Positions 18,083 through 26,333 of a stretch of 64,000 bases of DNA are shown here, piece by piece. Position numbers and translations under genes: made by a program. Location: assembly GCA_902825855.1 (NCBI GenBank), contig CADECW010000002.1, positions 107,375 through 171,374 on the forward strand, read 5' to 3'. The stretch is from an uncultured Rhodospirillales bacterium. GTDB lineage: Bacteria > Pseudomonadota > Alphaproteobacteria > Reyranellales > Reyranellaceae. Below the pieces are notes generated by a model, which saw only the letters and a list, made by a program, of their open reading frames with translations, was not told where the DNA came from and made no database searches. Positions within the stretch are counted from its first letter, which is position 1. Each line of letters opens with the position of its first letter.

Positions 18083-18128
18083 TGGGGTGTCCTCCTTCTC
18101 GTTGGCGGAAAGTTTAAGCCGACAGATT

Positions 18129-18142
18129 TGGTATCGCTACCA
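18129..18142. promoter_or_regulatory. LacI-family operator TGGTATCGCTACCA (TRAP gene)
   Basis: A palindrome with arms TGGTA/TACCA around a central CG, the usual LacI-family pattern. It is the exact reverse complement of the site at 20046-20059 (14 of 14). It sits between the SDR stop and the TRAP binding-protein start and is well placed to block that promoter. Confidence 0.8.
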
Positions 18143-18196
18143 GAAACTCGCAGGGCGACTGTCACGCGTCCGCTGGTCCGAGGGCGGCGCGGGTGA

Positions 18197-18979
18197 TCAA
18201 CTGGCGCTCCAGCCGCCGTCGATCGGGATGGCCGACCCGGTGATGTCCGCACCGGCGGGTCCGCAAAGCAAGGCGACCATGGCAGCGACGCGTTCGGGCG
18301 CCACGAACTTTCCCGATGGTTGCCGCGTGGCGAGAAAAGCCCGCTCGGCATCTTCTCGAGTCTGGCCGGTCTTCGCCCTCTCCGCTTCCAGCCGGTCCTC
18401 TATGTTCGGCGTCGGCACGGTGCCGGGACAGATGGCGTTGCAGGTGATGTTGGTGCGCGCCGTCTCGAGCGCGATGGCGCGGGTGAAGCCGATCAACGCG
18501 GTCTTGGTAGTGACGTAGTCGACGCGGTTCACCGTGGCAAAGAGGCTGTAGACCGAGCCGACGTTGACGATGCGTCCGAAGTCGCGCTCACGCATGCCCG
18601 GCAGCGCCAGGCGCACGGTGTGGAAAGCCGACGACAGGTTCACCGCCAACGCCCGGTCCCAGTTCTCCGGCTTGAACTCTTCGATCGGCGAAAAATGACG
18701 GACCACCGCGTTGTTGATCAGCACATCGACGCCGCCGAAGGTCTTGCGGGCCGTCGCCACCAGATCGGTGATCTCGGCGGCATCCGCCACGTCGGCACCG
18801 TGATGGATCGCGCGCACGCCATGCTCGCTCTCGAGTTTCCGGCGCCGGCTCTCGATCTCTTCCTTCTTTCCGAAGCCGTTCATCACGATATTGCAGCCCT
18901 CGGCTGCCAGCCGCTCGGCCATGGCATAGCCCAGCCCCTGGGTGGAGCCCGTGATCAACGCACATCGGCCTTTCAGCAT
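18197..18979 (-). CDS. Short-chain dehydrogenase, D-beta-hydroxybutyrate dehydrogenase-like
   Basis: A 260-residue classical SDR. Opening MLKGRCALITGSTQGLGYAMAERL carries the TGxxxGxG dinucleotide motif; NNAVVRH, the Ser in NVGSVYSLFA and Tyr-x3-Lys in DYVTTKTAL complete the catalytic set. The MNGFG segment and the ending ITGSAIPIDGGWSA are like D-3-hydroxybutyrate dehydrogenase, though related hydroxy-acid or sugar dehydrogenases are possible. It follows the LacI-type regulator by 9 bp with GAGGAAA before the ATG, so the two are probably one transcript. Confidence 0.88.
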   Translation of the reverse strand: MLKGRCALITGSTQGLGYAMAERLAAEGCNIVMNGFGKKEEIESRRRKLESEHGVRAIHHGADVADAAEITDLVATARKTFGGVDVLINNAVVRHFSPIEEFKPENWDRALAVNLSSAFHTVRLALPGMRERDFGRIVNVGSVYSLFATVNRVDYVTTKTALIGFTRAIALETARTNITCNAICPGTVPTPNIEDRLEAERAKTGQTREDAERAFLATRQPSGKFVAPERVAAMVALLCGPAGADITGSAIPIDGGWSAS

Positions 18980-18988
18980 GGCTTTTCC

Positions 18989-20026
18989 TCAGGTGCTTTC
19001 GCGTTGGGCGATCTCGAAGCCGACGTCGATCCTGAGCTTCTGCCGCGAGGCGCCGCGCAGCCGGGTGAGCAGCAGTTCGGCGCTGCGCCGGCCGATGTCC
19101 TGGCGCGGGATGCGCAGCGTCGTCACCGTCGGCACGGTGTGGCGGAGCAGGTCGAGGTCGTCGAAGCTCGCGATGGCGATGCGCCCGGGGACCGCCCAGC
19201 CGCGCCTCTGGCATTCGAACAGCGCACCGACAGCCAGCACGTCGCCGGCGAAGAAGCAGGCATCGATGTCGGGATGGGTCTGCACCAGGCGGACCAGCGC
19301 GTCGGCACCCTCGGCGAAACCACCCGCCGCCTCCATGACCAGACCGGGATCAGCCTTCAGGCCGAGTTCCTTCAGTGCGGCGAAATAGCCGCGGCGGCGC
19401 TCGCGCGAGCGGTCGTTGTCGCGCAACGGCAGGGTGACGAAGCCGATGCGCTTGTAGCCCAGCCGGCCGAGATGACCGGTCATGGCGCGGGCGGCGTCGA
19501 AGTTGGAATAGCTCACCGCCATGTCGATCGGCTTGGCCGGCAGGTTGCCGGTCTCGACCACCGGTATGTCGGTGCGTGCCAAAAGCTCGCGCAGCCGCTT
19601 GGAATGGGCGGTGTTGTGCAGCACGAGGCCGCAGACACGCTGCGCCAGCAGGGCGGAAACCAGCGCCTCCTCGTCTTCCAGGCGATGGCCCGAGTCGGCA
19701 ATCATGAGATGCAGGCCATTGGCGCGCGCCACGTCGGAGATGGCCTGGACCATGGTGGCGTACAGCGAGTTGCGGATCGACGGCACCACCAGGCCGACCA
19801 CGTTCGAGCGCTTGGACGACAAGCTTCCGGCGATGCGATTGGGCAGATAGCCGAACTGGCGCACCGCGGCGTCGACCTTGCGCCGCATCTTGTCCGAGAC
19901 GCTCGCAGGGTCGCTCAGCGCGCGCGACACCGTCATCGGCGAGACGCCGGCATGGCGCGCGATGTCGCTCATGGTGATCTCGCTGCCGCCGTTTCGCGCC
20001 TTTCGGCCCTCGGCCTTGCCGGCCAT
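18989..20026 (-). CDS. LacI-family transcriptional regulator
   Basis: A 345-residue repressor. The N-terminal helix-turn-helix reads TMSDIARHAGVSPMTVSRALSD, followed by the hinge NRIAGSLSSKRSNVVGLVVPS and a periplasmic-binding-protein-like effector domain ending in IPRQDIGRRSAELLLTRL. I use the ATG at 20026 (GGGAGGGCAGGG upstream); an upstream open extension runs through the operator and is not credible. It transcribes with the SDR and is divergent from the hydroxy-acid dehydrogenase gene. Two identical 14-bp operators at 20046-20059 and 18129-18142 mark its likely regulon. The inducer is unknown, probably a sugar acid or hydroxy acid. Confidence 0.93.
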   Translation of the reverse strand: MAGKAEGRKARNGGSEITMSDIARHAGVSPMTVSRALSDPASVSDKMRRKVDAAVRQFGYLPNRIAGSLSSKRSNVVGLVVPSIRNSLYATMVQAISDVARANGLHLMIADSGHRLEDEEALVSALLAQRVCGLVLHNTAHSKRLRELLARTDIPVVETGNLPAKPIDMAVSYSNFDAARAMTGHLGRLGYKRIGFVTLPLRDNDRSRERRRGYFAALKELGLKADPGLVMEAAGGFAEGADALVRLVQTHPDIDACFFAGDVLAVGALFECQRRGWAVPGRIAIASFDDLDLLRHTVPTVTTLRIPRQDIGRRSAELLLTRLRGASRQKLRIDVGFEIAQREST

Positions 20027-20045
20027 CCCTGCCCTCCCTATAGGT

Positions 20046-20059
20046 TGGTAGCGATACCA
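20046..20059. promoter_or_regulatory. LacI-family operator TGGTAGCGATACCA (divergent promoter)
   Basis: A palindrome with arms TGGTA/TACCA around a central CG, lying in the 55-bp gap between the LacI-family gene and the divergent dehydrogenase. It is 20 bp upstream of the regulator's ATG and 22 bp upstream of the dehydrogenase ATG, so one bound repressor could block both, giving autoregulation. Confidence 0.82.
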
Positions 20060-20081
20060 CACAACGTGCGGAGGAACGACA

Positions 20082-20975
20082 ATGGCTGATCTCCTGGGCT
20101 TCGTCGGCGTCGGCCGCATGGGCGGCCCGATGGCCAGCCGGCTGCTCGATGCGGGCTATCGGCTGTGCGTCTACGACGTCTCGGACGAGGCGACCGCGCC
20201 GCTGGTGGCGCGCGGCGCCGAGCTCGCCGCCTCGCCTGCCGAGGTTGCCTCGACGGCCGAGACCGTGTTCATCAGTCTGCCGACGCCGGACGTGGTCCGC
20301 GAGGTTACGCTCGGCAGCAACGGCGGCCTGATCAACGGCTCCAGGGTACGCACGGTGATCGACCTGTCGACGACGGGCCCCGGCGTGGCGATCGAAGTTG
20401 CCGGCAAGCTTGCCGAACGCAACATCGCCCTGGTCGATTCGCCGGTGAGCGGCGGCGTCACCGGGGCCAGGGCCGGCACGCTCGCCGTCATGGTGTCGTG
20501 TCCCAAGCCCACCTATCGGAAACTGGAACCGGTACTGAAAGTGTTCGGCAAGCTGTTCCATGCCGGCGAGAAGCCCGGGCTGGCGCAGACCGCCAAGCTC
20601 GCCAACAACCTTCTGGCGGCGACGGCCATGGTGGCGACGTCCGAAGCGATGGCCATGGGCGTCAAGGCTGGCCTCGACGCCAGGGTGCTGATCGACATCA
20701 TCAACGCGTCGAGCGGCCGCAACAGCGCGAGCCAGGACAAGTTCCCGCGCGCCATCCTGCCCCGCAGCTTCGACTTCGGCTTCGCGACCGGACTTTCCTA
20801 CAAGGACGTGCGGCTGTGCGTGGAAGAAGCCGAGGCGATGGGCGTGCCCATGGTGGTGGGCGGCGCCGTGCGCGAGATGCTGGCTGTGACCCGCGCTCGC
20901 TTCGGTGCGGCCTCCGATTTCACGCACATCGCCAAGGTCCTGGAGGAATGGGCCGGCGTGGAGATCAAGGGGTGA
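20082..20975 (+). CDS. NAD(P)-dependent beta-hydroxyacid dehydrogenase (3-hydroxyisobutyrate dehydrogenase / tartronate semialdehyde reductase family)
   Basis: 297 residues. The N-terminal Rossmann motif GFVGVGRMGGPMASRLLDAGY is the family's G-x-G-x-M-G signature. The substrate-binding VDSPVSGGVTGARAGTL and the catalytic Lys in KLANNLLAA follow, and the C-terminal helical domain mediates dimerisation. The family oxidises or reduces 3-hydroxyisobutyrate, tartronate semialdehyde, threonate or similar. GGAGGAACGAC precedes the ATG. It is divergent from the LacI regulator with an operator in between, so its substrate is probably linked to whatever the TRAP receptor takes up. Confidence 0.92.
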   Translation: MADLLGFVGVGRMGGPMASRLLDAGYRLCVYDVSDEATAPLVARGAELAASPAEVASTAETVFISLPTPDVVREVTLGSNGGLINGSRVRTVIDLSTTGPGVAIEVAGKLAERNIALVDSPVSGGVTGARAGTLAVMVSCPKPTYRKLEPVLKVFGKLFHAGEKPGLAQTAKLANNLLAATAMVATSEAMAMGVKAGLDARVLIDIINASSGRNSASQDKFPRAILPRSFDFGFATGLSYKDVRLCVEEAEAMGVPMVVGGAVREMLAVTRARFGAASDFTHIAKVLEEWAGVEIKG

Positions 20976-21005
20976 CGCCGCTCGATCGACGCTGTCCCAC
21001 CCTGT

Positions 21006-21042
21006 CCTCCCCCGAGTGACGCCTGCAGCGTTGCGGGGGAGG
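21006..21042. terminator. Long GC hairpin between convergent genes
   Basis: Perfect 8-bp arms CCTCCCCC (21006-21013) and GGGGGAGG (21035-21042) enclose an inner ACGC/GCGT pairing. It lies between the dehydrogenase (+) and the MFS carrier (-), so it could end transcripts from both sides. No T-run is present. Confidence 0.5.
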
Positions 21043-21059
21043 CATGAGTTGCCTCGGTG

Positions 21060-22355
21060 TCAAGGCGCCTCGGCAGCTTTCATCGTCTCGAGGTCGGCGG
21101 TGAGGATCTTGCCCTTCGTCTCGGGGCCGAGTGCCACTGCGAGGATCACGATCAACAGGAAGACGATGGTGCTCACCATCATCGGCAGGGCGAAGCCCAT
21201 GCCCCGTTCGATGGCGAAGTAGCTCAGCACCGGCGCGATCAGGCCGCCCCAGATCGCGCCCTGGTGATAGACGAAGCCCGAGGCCGTCGCCCGCACCTCG
21301 GTCGGGAAGCGCTCGCTGAGATAGCTCGGGTTCTGGCCATAGATCGAGCCGCCGAACACGCCCTGCAGGATGAAGCCGAACACGATCCACAGGGGATCGG
21401 TCGTCCACAGATAGAGCGGCGTCACGAAGACGGCGATGACGCAGGGCACGATGATGGCAGGCCGCCTGCCCCACTTGTCGGCGACCGCGCCCCACATGGC
21501 GGAGCCGGCGAAAACCACGATGTTGGCCCAGAACAGCGGCGTCGCCACCATGCCCGGCGTCCAGTTCAGCTCCTTCTGCAGGTACGTCGAGAACAGCGCC
21601 CAGATCGAGTAGTAGACGCAGAACGCCGCGCCCATCCACAGGCAGCCGGTCAGCGTGTTGTAGATGTGCTTGCGCGTGAAGATGGTGAACAACGGCGTCT
21701 TCACCTCGGCCTGCTTCTCGGCCTGCTGCCGCTTGTTCTCGACCCACACTTCCGGCTCCTTGACGTAGAACCGGATCCACACGACCACCAGTGCCGGCAG
21801 GATGCCGATCCACAGGAGGCCGCGCCAGCCGATGTCCTCGTAGAGCAGGCCGTAGGCCAGCGCCGACAGGGCGAAGCCGAGGCCCCACGAGCCCTGCAGG
21901 ATGCCGCTCATGAAGCCGCGCGAACGAGCAGGCCAGGTCTCCATCGCCAGCGCCGCACCGGCCGGCCATTCCGCACCCATGCCGATGCCGAGCAGCGCCC
22001 GGAAGAACAGCAGGAAATAGAAGGTCGGCGAGAAGCCCGCGATGAAGTTGCAAATCGAGTACCACAGGATGGAGATCATCAGCGGCGTCTTGCGCCCCAT
22101 GCGATCGGCCATCCAGCCGGCGGCGGTGGCGCCTACCAGACGCAACCACAAGGTCAACGTGAAGACGATGGCGACCGCGGTGATCGGAACATCGAACTCC
22201 TTGGCGATCGGCACCATGATCAGCAGGAAGATGGTGAAGTCGAACGCGTCGAGCGTCCAACCGAGCCAGGCGGCGATGTAGGCGTACCATTGGTCCTTGG
22301 TGGGTTCCTTCCACCAGGGCACGTTCGTCGAGTTGGGCGTGGCGGACGCGGACAT
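21060..22355 (-). CDS. MFS transporter, SHS/carboxylate-type proton symporter
   Basis: A 431-residue integral membrane protein with about 12 hydrophobic segments. MFS signatures are GWMADRMGRKTPL after helix 2 and the second-half repeat WGAVADKWGRRPAI. WTLDAFDFTIFLLIMVPIAKEF in helix 1 and GAEWPAGAALAMETWP are typical of the sialate/lactate (Jen1-like) symporters, which import monocarboxylates or related acids with H+. A hydrophilic central loop (about residues 195-225) is present. GGGAGG precedes the ATG. No catabolic gene is coupled to it, so the substrate is open. The long open frame on the other strand is a codon-bias shadow. Confidence 0.92.
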   Translation of the reverse strand: MSASATPNSTNVPWWKEPTKDQWYAYIAAWLGWTLDAFDFTIFLLIMVPIAKEFDVPITAVAIVFTLTLWLRLVGATAAGWMADRMGRKTPLMISILWYSICNFIAGFSPTFYFLLFFRALLGIGMGAEWPAGAALAMETWPARSRGFMSGILQGSWGLGFALSALAYGLLYEDIGWRGLLWIGILPALVVVWIRFYVKEPEVWVENKRQQAEKQAEVKTPLFTIFTRKHIYNTLTGCLWMGAAFCVYYSIWALFSTYLQKELNWTPGMVATPLFWANIVVFAGSAMWGAVADKWGRRPAIIVPCVIAVFVTPLYLWTTDPLWIVFGFILQGVFGGSIYGQNPSYLSERFPTEVRATASGFVYHQGAIWGGLIAPVLSYFAIERGMGFALPMMVSTIVFLLIVILAVALGPETKGKILTADLETMKAAEAP

Positions 22356-22573
22356 CTGCTAAACCTCCCATGTGTTATGAGGTTTACGCGTAGATATGCC
22401 GACTACAGGTACTGAAGCTGCGCCATGCTGCACCGCTCGCTTCTCAGGAGCAATAAGTACGGCTGCACACCTGGTGAGCCATTCTTGCGCTTTCTGCACG
22501 CAGAATGTCGCGGCGGCGCAAGCCGGCACCACATGACTCCGACAAAGTCGAGTTCAGTAGAAAGCGGCCAACC

Positions 22574-23617
22574 CTACGCCGCGTACTTGCTCGCGCTCAG
22601 CGAGGCCCACAGCGCTTCGGGTCCGGCCTTGGCATAGGCCGCACCGATCTTCTCGCCCCAGAATGTTTCGCTGCCGAAGTCGCGCCGCCACACCCATAGC
22701 CGGCGCGTGTAGTGATGCAGGATATGTTCGTGGGTGAAGCCCATAGCGCCCATCGACTGATGCGAGATGGCCGCGATTCGCTGGGCAAAATCGGAGGCCT
22801 GGCTCTTGGCCGCGGCGATGGAAAAGCTGCCGCCGTCGATCAGCCCGCCTTCATCGGCATCGCGCGCCGCGGTTTCGGCCGAGGCGATGGTGGCCGCGAC
22901 GTAGCTCGCAAGCTCGGACAGCATGTGCTGGATGGCCTGAAAGGTCGAGATCGACCGGCCGAACTGGACGCGTTGCTTGGAATATTCGACGGCGGTGGCC
23001 AGCACCTTGTCAGCAGCGCCCGCCATCTGCATGGCGCGCATCGCGGCGGCCAGTTCGAAGGCGCGATTGCCGCTGACCGGCGAAGCGCCGCTGAACTCGG
23101 CCGCGGCGTTGTCGAAGCTCACCGTGCCATATGGTTCGCCGGCATGGCTCGGCTTGTCGTCGATGGTGGCGCCGGCGGAGGCCACGACCGCCAGTGTGTT
23201 GCCGACGATAGTGACGAAGCGATCGGCCACGGAGGCAAAGGGCACGCGCTCGACCTTGCCGCTGACGCGGCCACCAACCAATGTCAGGTTGCCAAGCGCC
23301 AGCGTCGCCGGGCCGGGCTTCGGCACGCCACCGGCGGCGGCCATCAGCAGGTTGCCGAGCGCAGTCTCGGCCAGCGGCACGGGCACCGCATGAGAGCCGG
23401 CCAGCCGCAGCAGGGCCAGCATGTCGGCCAACGTGCCGCCGGCGCCGTCCTTGTCCTCGGGCACGGCGATCAACGGCAGCCCCATCTCCTCGATCTCCTT
23501 CCAGAGATCGGCGGGCCATACGCCCTTCTCCACGTCGTTGACGACGGCGCGGCCGCAGCGCTCGGTGAAGAAACGGTCGGCAGTCTCGAGCAGCATGTCG
23601 CGGGTTTCGCGGTCCAT
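22574..23617 (-). CDS. Acyl-CoA dehydrogenase-family protein, short subunit
   Basis: 347 residues with the ACAD plan: N-terminal helical domain (LLETADRFFTERCGRAV), a shortened beta domain and the C-terminal four-helix domain with AAAMRAMQMAGAADKVLATAVEYSKQRVQFGRSIST. The usual GGT-type FAD/substrate loop near the C-terminus is missing (RLWVWRRDFGSE instead). I chose the third-codon ATG at 23617, because GAGGGAG is spaced 6 bases before it and abuts the earlier ATG. Paired short and long ACADs in one operon commonly form heteromeric enzymes, as in steroid side-chain degradation. Partner gene is 11 bp upstream. Confidence 0.88.
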   Translation of the reverse strand: MDRETRDMLLETADRFFTERCGRAVVNDVEKGVWPADLWKEIEEMGLPLIAVPEDKDGAGGTLADMLALLRLAGSHAVPVPLAETALGNLLMAAAGGVPKPGPATLALGNLTLVGGRVSGKVERVPFASVADRFVTIVGNTLAVVASAGATIDDKPSHAGEPYGTVSFDNAAAEFSGASPVSGNRAFELAAAMRAMQMAGAADKVLATAVEYSKQRVQFGRSISTFQAIQHMLSELASYVAATIASAETAARDADEGGLIDGGSFSIAAAKSQASDFAQRIAAISHQSMGAMGFTHEHILHHYTRRLWVWRRDFGSETFWGEKIGAAYAKAGPEALWASLSASKYAA

Positions 23618-23628
23618 GATCATCTCCC

Positions 23629-24792
23629 TCAGCGTAGCCCGAGCCCGCGCGCGACGATGCCGCGCAGGACCTGGGTCGTGCCGCCCTGGATCGTGTAGCT
23701 CGGCGCCATCATCGTGGCGTACTGCGCCACGTCGAGGAAATCGGCGAGATCCTCCTCGGTCGTGGCATCGGACTCGGCGATGGCACGGGCGATCTCAGGC
23801 AGGTCCTGCTGGTAGATCGTGCCGAGATCCTTGACCAGCGCAGCTTCGATAGCCGGCGACTTGCCGCCCTGCATCATGCCCGCAACGGCGACCGACATCT
23901 GGCGCAGCGTCCACAGGCGGGCGATCAGGCGGCCGAGGATCGACGAGGCCCGCTTGGCGGGCTGGCGGCCCAGCACGCGCACCAGTTCGCGCAGTATGTA
24001 GAAGTTCTGCATGAAACGTTCGGGCCCGGAGCGTTCGAAGGCGAGCTCGCTCGTCACCTGCAGCCAGCCGTCGCCCTCGTTGCCGATGAGGCAGCTCTCG
24101 GGGATGAAGGCGTCGCTGAAGGTGACCTCGTTCCAGTCGTGACGGCCTGCGAGGTTGATGATCGGCCGTATGGTGACGCCGGGCGTCTTGAGATCGACCA
24201 GCAGCTGGCTCAGTCCTTTGTGGCGATCGCCGTGCTGGCCCGAGGTACGCACCAGGGCGATGCAGTAATTGTTGCGATGGGCGCCCGAGGTCCAGACCTT
24301 GGTGCCGTTGACGCGGAAGCCGCCCGGCACCGGCTCGGCGCGCGTGCGCACCGAAGCGAGGTCGGAGCCCGAATCGGGCTCGCTCATGCCAATGGAGAAA
24401 TAGCACTCTCCGGCCGTGATCCTGGGCAGGATTGCCTGACGCTGCTCCTCGCTGCCGAAGCGCAGCAGCAGCGGGCCGGACTGGCGATCGGCCACCCAGT
24501 GGGCGCCGGCAGGCGCGCTGTTACCCAGAAGCTCCTCGGTGATGACGTAGCGGTCGAGGAAACTCCGCTCGCTGCCGCCATACTGCTTGGGCCAGGTGAT
24601 GCCGATCCAGCCCTTGCTGCCCAAGGCCTTGCTGAATGTCGGCGAGAAGGTGTTCCAGCTCGCGAAGCGGTCCTCCGACTTCACCTTCGGCAGCGTCTCC
24701 TTCAGGAAGCTGCGGACCTCGCCACGCAGCGCCTCGGCCTCGGCTGGCAGATGGAACGGCGGGAATTCGAGCTTGGGAATGGACATCGTCAT
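23629..24792 (-). CDS. Acyl-CoA dehydrogenase, long subunit
   Basis: A 387-residue ACAD. The FAD/substrate core is clear: YFSIGMSEPDSGSDLASVRTRAE, VNGTKVWTSGAHRNNY, then LAFERSGPERFM and the C-terminal loop SYTIQGGTTQVLRGIVARGLGLR. At the position of the catalytic Glu of medium-chain ACADs the loop reads Ile-Gln-Gly-Gly, so the base must come from elsewhere or from the partner subunit. The gene precedes the short ACAD in an operon and is divergent from a SnoaL-like gene. Likely substrate is a branched or cyclic acyl-CoA; this is inference from the pairing. Confidence 0.92.
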   Translation of the reverse strand: MTMSIPKLEFPPFHLPAEAEALRGEVRSFLKETLPKVKSEDRFASWNTFSPTFSKALGSKGWIGITWPKQYGGSERSFLDRYVITEELLGNSAPAGAHWVADRQSGPLLLRFGSEEQRQAILPRITAGECYFSIGMSEPDSGSDLASVRTRAEPVPGGFRVNGTKVWTSGAHRNNYCIALVRTSGQHGDRHKGLSQLLVDLKTPGVTIRPIINLAGRHDWNEVTFSDAFIPESCLIGNEGDGWLQVTSELAFERSGPERFMQNFYILRELVRVLGRQPAKRASSILGRLIARLWTLRQMSVAVAGMMQGGKSPAIEAALVKDLGTIYQQDLPEIARAIAESDATTEEDLADFLDVAQYATMMAPSYTIQGGTTQVLRGIVARGLGLR

Positions 24793-24862
24793 CTCGATGG
24801 TTGGATGCTTCCTCTCTGTCGGCTAATCCTAGGCCAGGCAACCGGGGAGTTTCGAGGGACGA

Positions 24863-25342
24863 ATGCCGCGACGGCCGCCGCGCCTGCCGCCACTACTGGC
24901 GGAATTCGACGACGAGGAACGCGAGGCCGTGCTGGCCGCCAACCGCGCCTTCTACCGCGCCTTCGCCGAGCGTGACGTCGCCGGCATGGACCAGATCTGG
25001 GCCGCGACGGGCGCCTTGGTCTGCCTGCATCCGGGCCAGGCGCCGCTGCATGGGCGCGCCGAGATCATGGCGAGCTGGCGCGGCATCCTGCGCCATCCTG
25101 AATCACCCAAAGTGCGCTGTGTCGGCGAATGGGTGATCGGCCGGCCGGGCCTCGCCATCGTCGTCTGCCGCGAGATCCTGCCCGAGGGCCAGCTCATGGC
25201 AACCAACACGTTCGCCCGGCAAACCGACGGCTGGCGGATGATCGGCCATCATTCGGGACCGGTACCACCGATCGAGACTGGCCAGACGACCGCCACTGTG
25301 GCGTCAGCGGCCGCACCACGCGATCGACGGAAGCTGCATTAG
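24863..25342 (+). CDS. SnoaL/NTF2-like fold protein
   Basis: 159 residues. The core matches the NTF2-like DUF4440/SnoaL fold: LAANRAFYRAFAERDVAGMDQIWA, then CLHPGQAPLHGRAEIMASWRGIL, ending with TNTFARQTDGWRMIGHHSGPV. Such proteins act as small isomerases, hydrolases or accessory binding proteins; the sequence does not decide. A Pro/Arg start and a Thr/Ala-rich tail flank the fold. GAGGGACG precedes the ATG. It is divergent from the ACAD pair and converges on the LprI-like cluster. Confidence 0.8.
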   Translation: MPRRPPRLPPLLAEFDDEEREAVLAANRAFYRAFAERDVAGMDQIWAATGALVCLHPGQAPLHGRAEIMASWRGILRHPESPKVRCVGEWVIGRPGLAIVVCREILPEGQLMATNTFARQTDGWRMIGHHSGPVPPIETGQTTATVASAAAPRDRRKLH

Positions 25343-25373
25343 GCGCCGATCGAGGCGGCCCGTCGGCCCGCCC

Positions 25374-26333
25374 CTAGCGTGGAACCGGCCCGTCGACGCG
25401 CAACAACGGTCGAAGCCGATCGTAGGCAATCTCGACGGTGTAGGGCCCGCCCTCGTACTGGTTGAAGGAAAGCTCGAGGCGATCCTCGAGGAACACGTAG
25501 CGGTTCGGCTGCCGCAGGATATCGGACAGGCTCGGTGTATTGACGTCGGCGCCGACGATGCGCATGAGTTCCCTGAACCAGTTCGAAGTCGGAAGGAAGA
25601 CGCCTTCCGGACCGACCGACTTGCCCGTGCGCAGGTCGACCAGCATGCCGCTGATGCCGACGATGCCGTGCGCGCCGCCTTCGTAGGCATTGTAGGCGAC
25701 CTTCACGGAGACGGCGTTGGGGCCCGGCCTGTAGAGCGTGAACGCCTGTTCGTAGCGCCACGCTGGCCCGTTGTAGTTGCCGCCGTCATTGTCGGCGTCC
25801 GGACCGGGAACGGCCCGGTCCGCCCCTTCGCCGGCGGACGAGGCGAGTTGGCGGTTCACGGCGCCGAAGTCGACCGTTCTGCCGTCGAACTGCGGATAGC
25901 TTGCATCGACGACATAGGGAATGCCGCGCACCTTGCCGACCCTCACGATCGCCTGCTCGCTGATGAAGGGATAGGCGGCCTCGCCCAACCATTCGAGCTG
26001 CGCAGTGCGGTCGCGGTTCCGCGACTCCAGGCAATCCTCCATCTCCGAAGGCTCCACGACGCAGGCCGCAGCGCGGTTGGCGAGCCAGCGGGTCTGATCG
26101 CCGAGCAGGTGTTCCTTGGCAGCACCAGCGAGCTTGCCGGCCAGTGCAGCGTAAGCCGCTGCCATCCCGCGGTCGGCGGCGACAAGCTCGGGATTGCCGC
26201 AGATCGCGCGATCGATCGACGTCGCCGGCTTCGAGCAATCGAGGGGCGATATGCCCTGTGCCAGTGCGGCGCCGGCCAGCGCCAGGAGCAATGCGCCCGA
26301 AAGGGCGCCGCGGTCAAAGAGCGATCGGTCCAT
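25374..26333 (-). CDS. Secreted LprI-like (DUF1311) plus RsiV-like (DUF3298) two-domain protein, copy 1
   Basis: 319 residues, last gene of a coupled cluster. Signal peptide ALSGALLLALAGAALAQ. The first domain resembles the lysozyme-inhibitor LprI N-terminal repeat: DCSKPATSIDRAICGNPELVAADRGM and later QTRWLANRAAACV, with four cysteines (DCSK, AICG, AACV, DCLE) likely in two disulfides. The second part (from about residue 120) has an RsiV/DUF3298-like layout: YPFISEQAIVRVGK, VVDASYPQFDG, YEGGAHGIVG and VDLRTGKSVGPEGVF. Its ATG overlaps the previous gene's end by 20 bp, implying coupling. Family members are periplasmic; a lysozyme-binding or sensing role is possible but unproven. Confidence 0.85.
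   Translation of the reverse strand: MDRSLFDRGALSGALLLALAGAALAQGISPLDCSKPATSIDRAICGNPELVAADRGMAAAYAALAGKLAGAAKEHLLGDQTRWLANRAAACVVEPSEMEDCLESRNRDRTAQLEWLGEAAYPFISEQAIVRVGKVRGIPYVVDASYPQFDGRTVDFGAVNRQLASSAGEGADRAVPGPDADNDGGNYNGPAWRYEQAFTLYRPGPNAVSVKVAYNAYEGGAHGIVGISGMLVDLRTGKSVGPEGVFLPTSNWFRELMRIVGADVNTPSLSDILRQPNRYVFLEDRLELSFNQYEGGPYTVEIAYDRLRPLLRVDGPVPR

Noticed and set aside
18320..20089. 589-codon plus-strand open frame across the SDR and LacI genes
   Set aside because: Antisense shadow; both minus-strand genes have complete motif sets.
21057..22415. 452-codon open frame opposite the MFS carrier
   Set aside because: His/Arg/Asp-rich translation typical of the antisense of a GC-rich membrane gene; no ribosome site.
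22356..22573. Small frames in the gap before the MFS gene
   Set aside because: Frames lack ribosome sites and run into neighbouring genes; only a probable promoter region is expected here.
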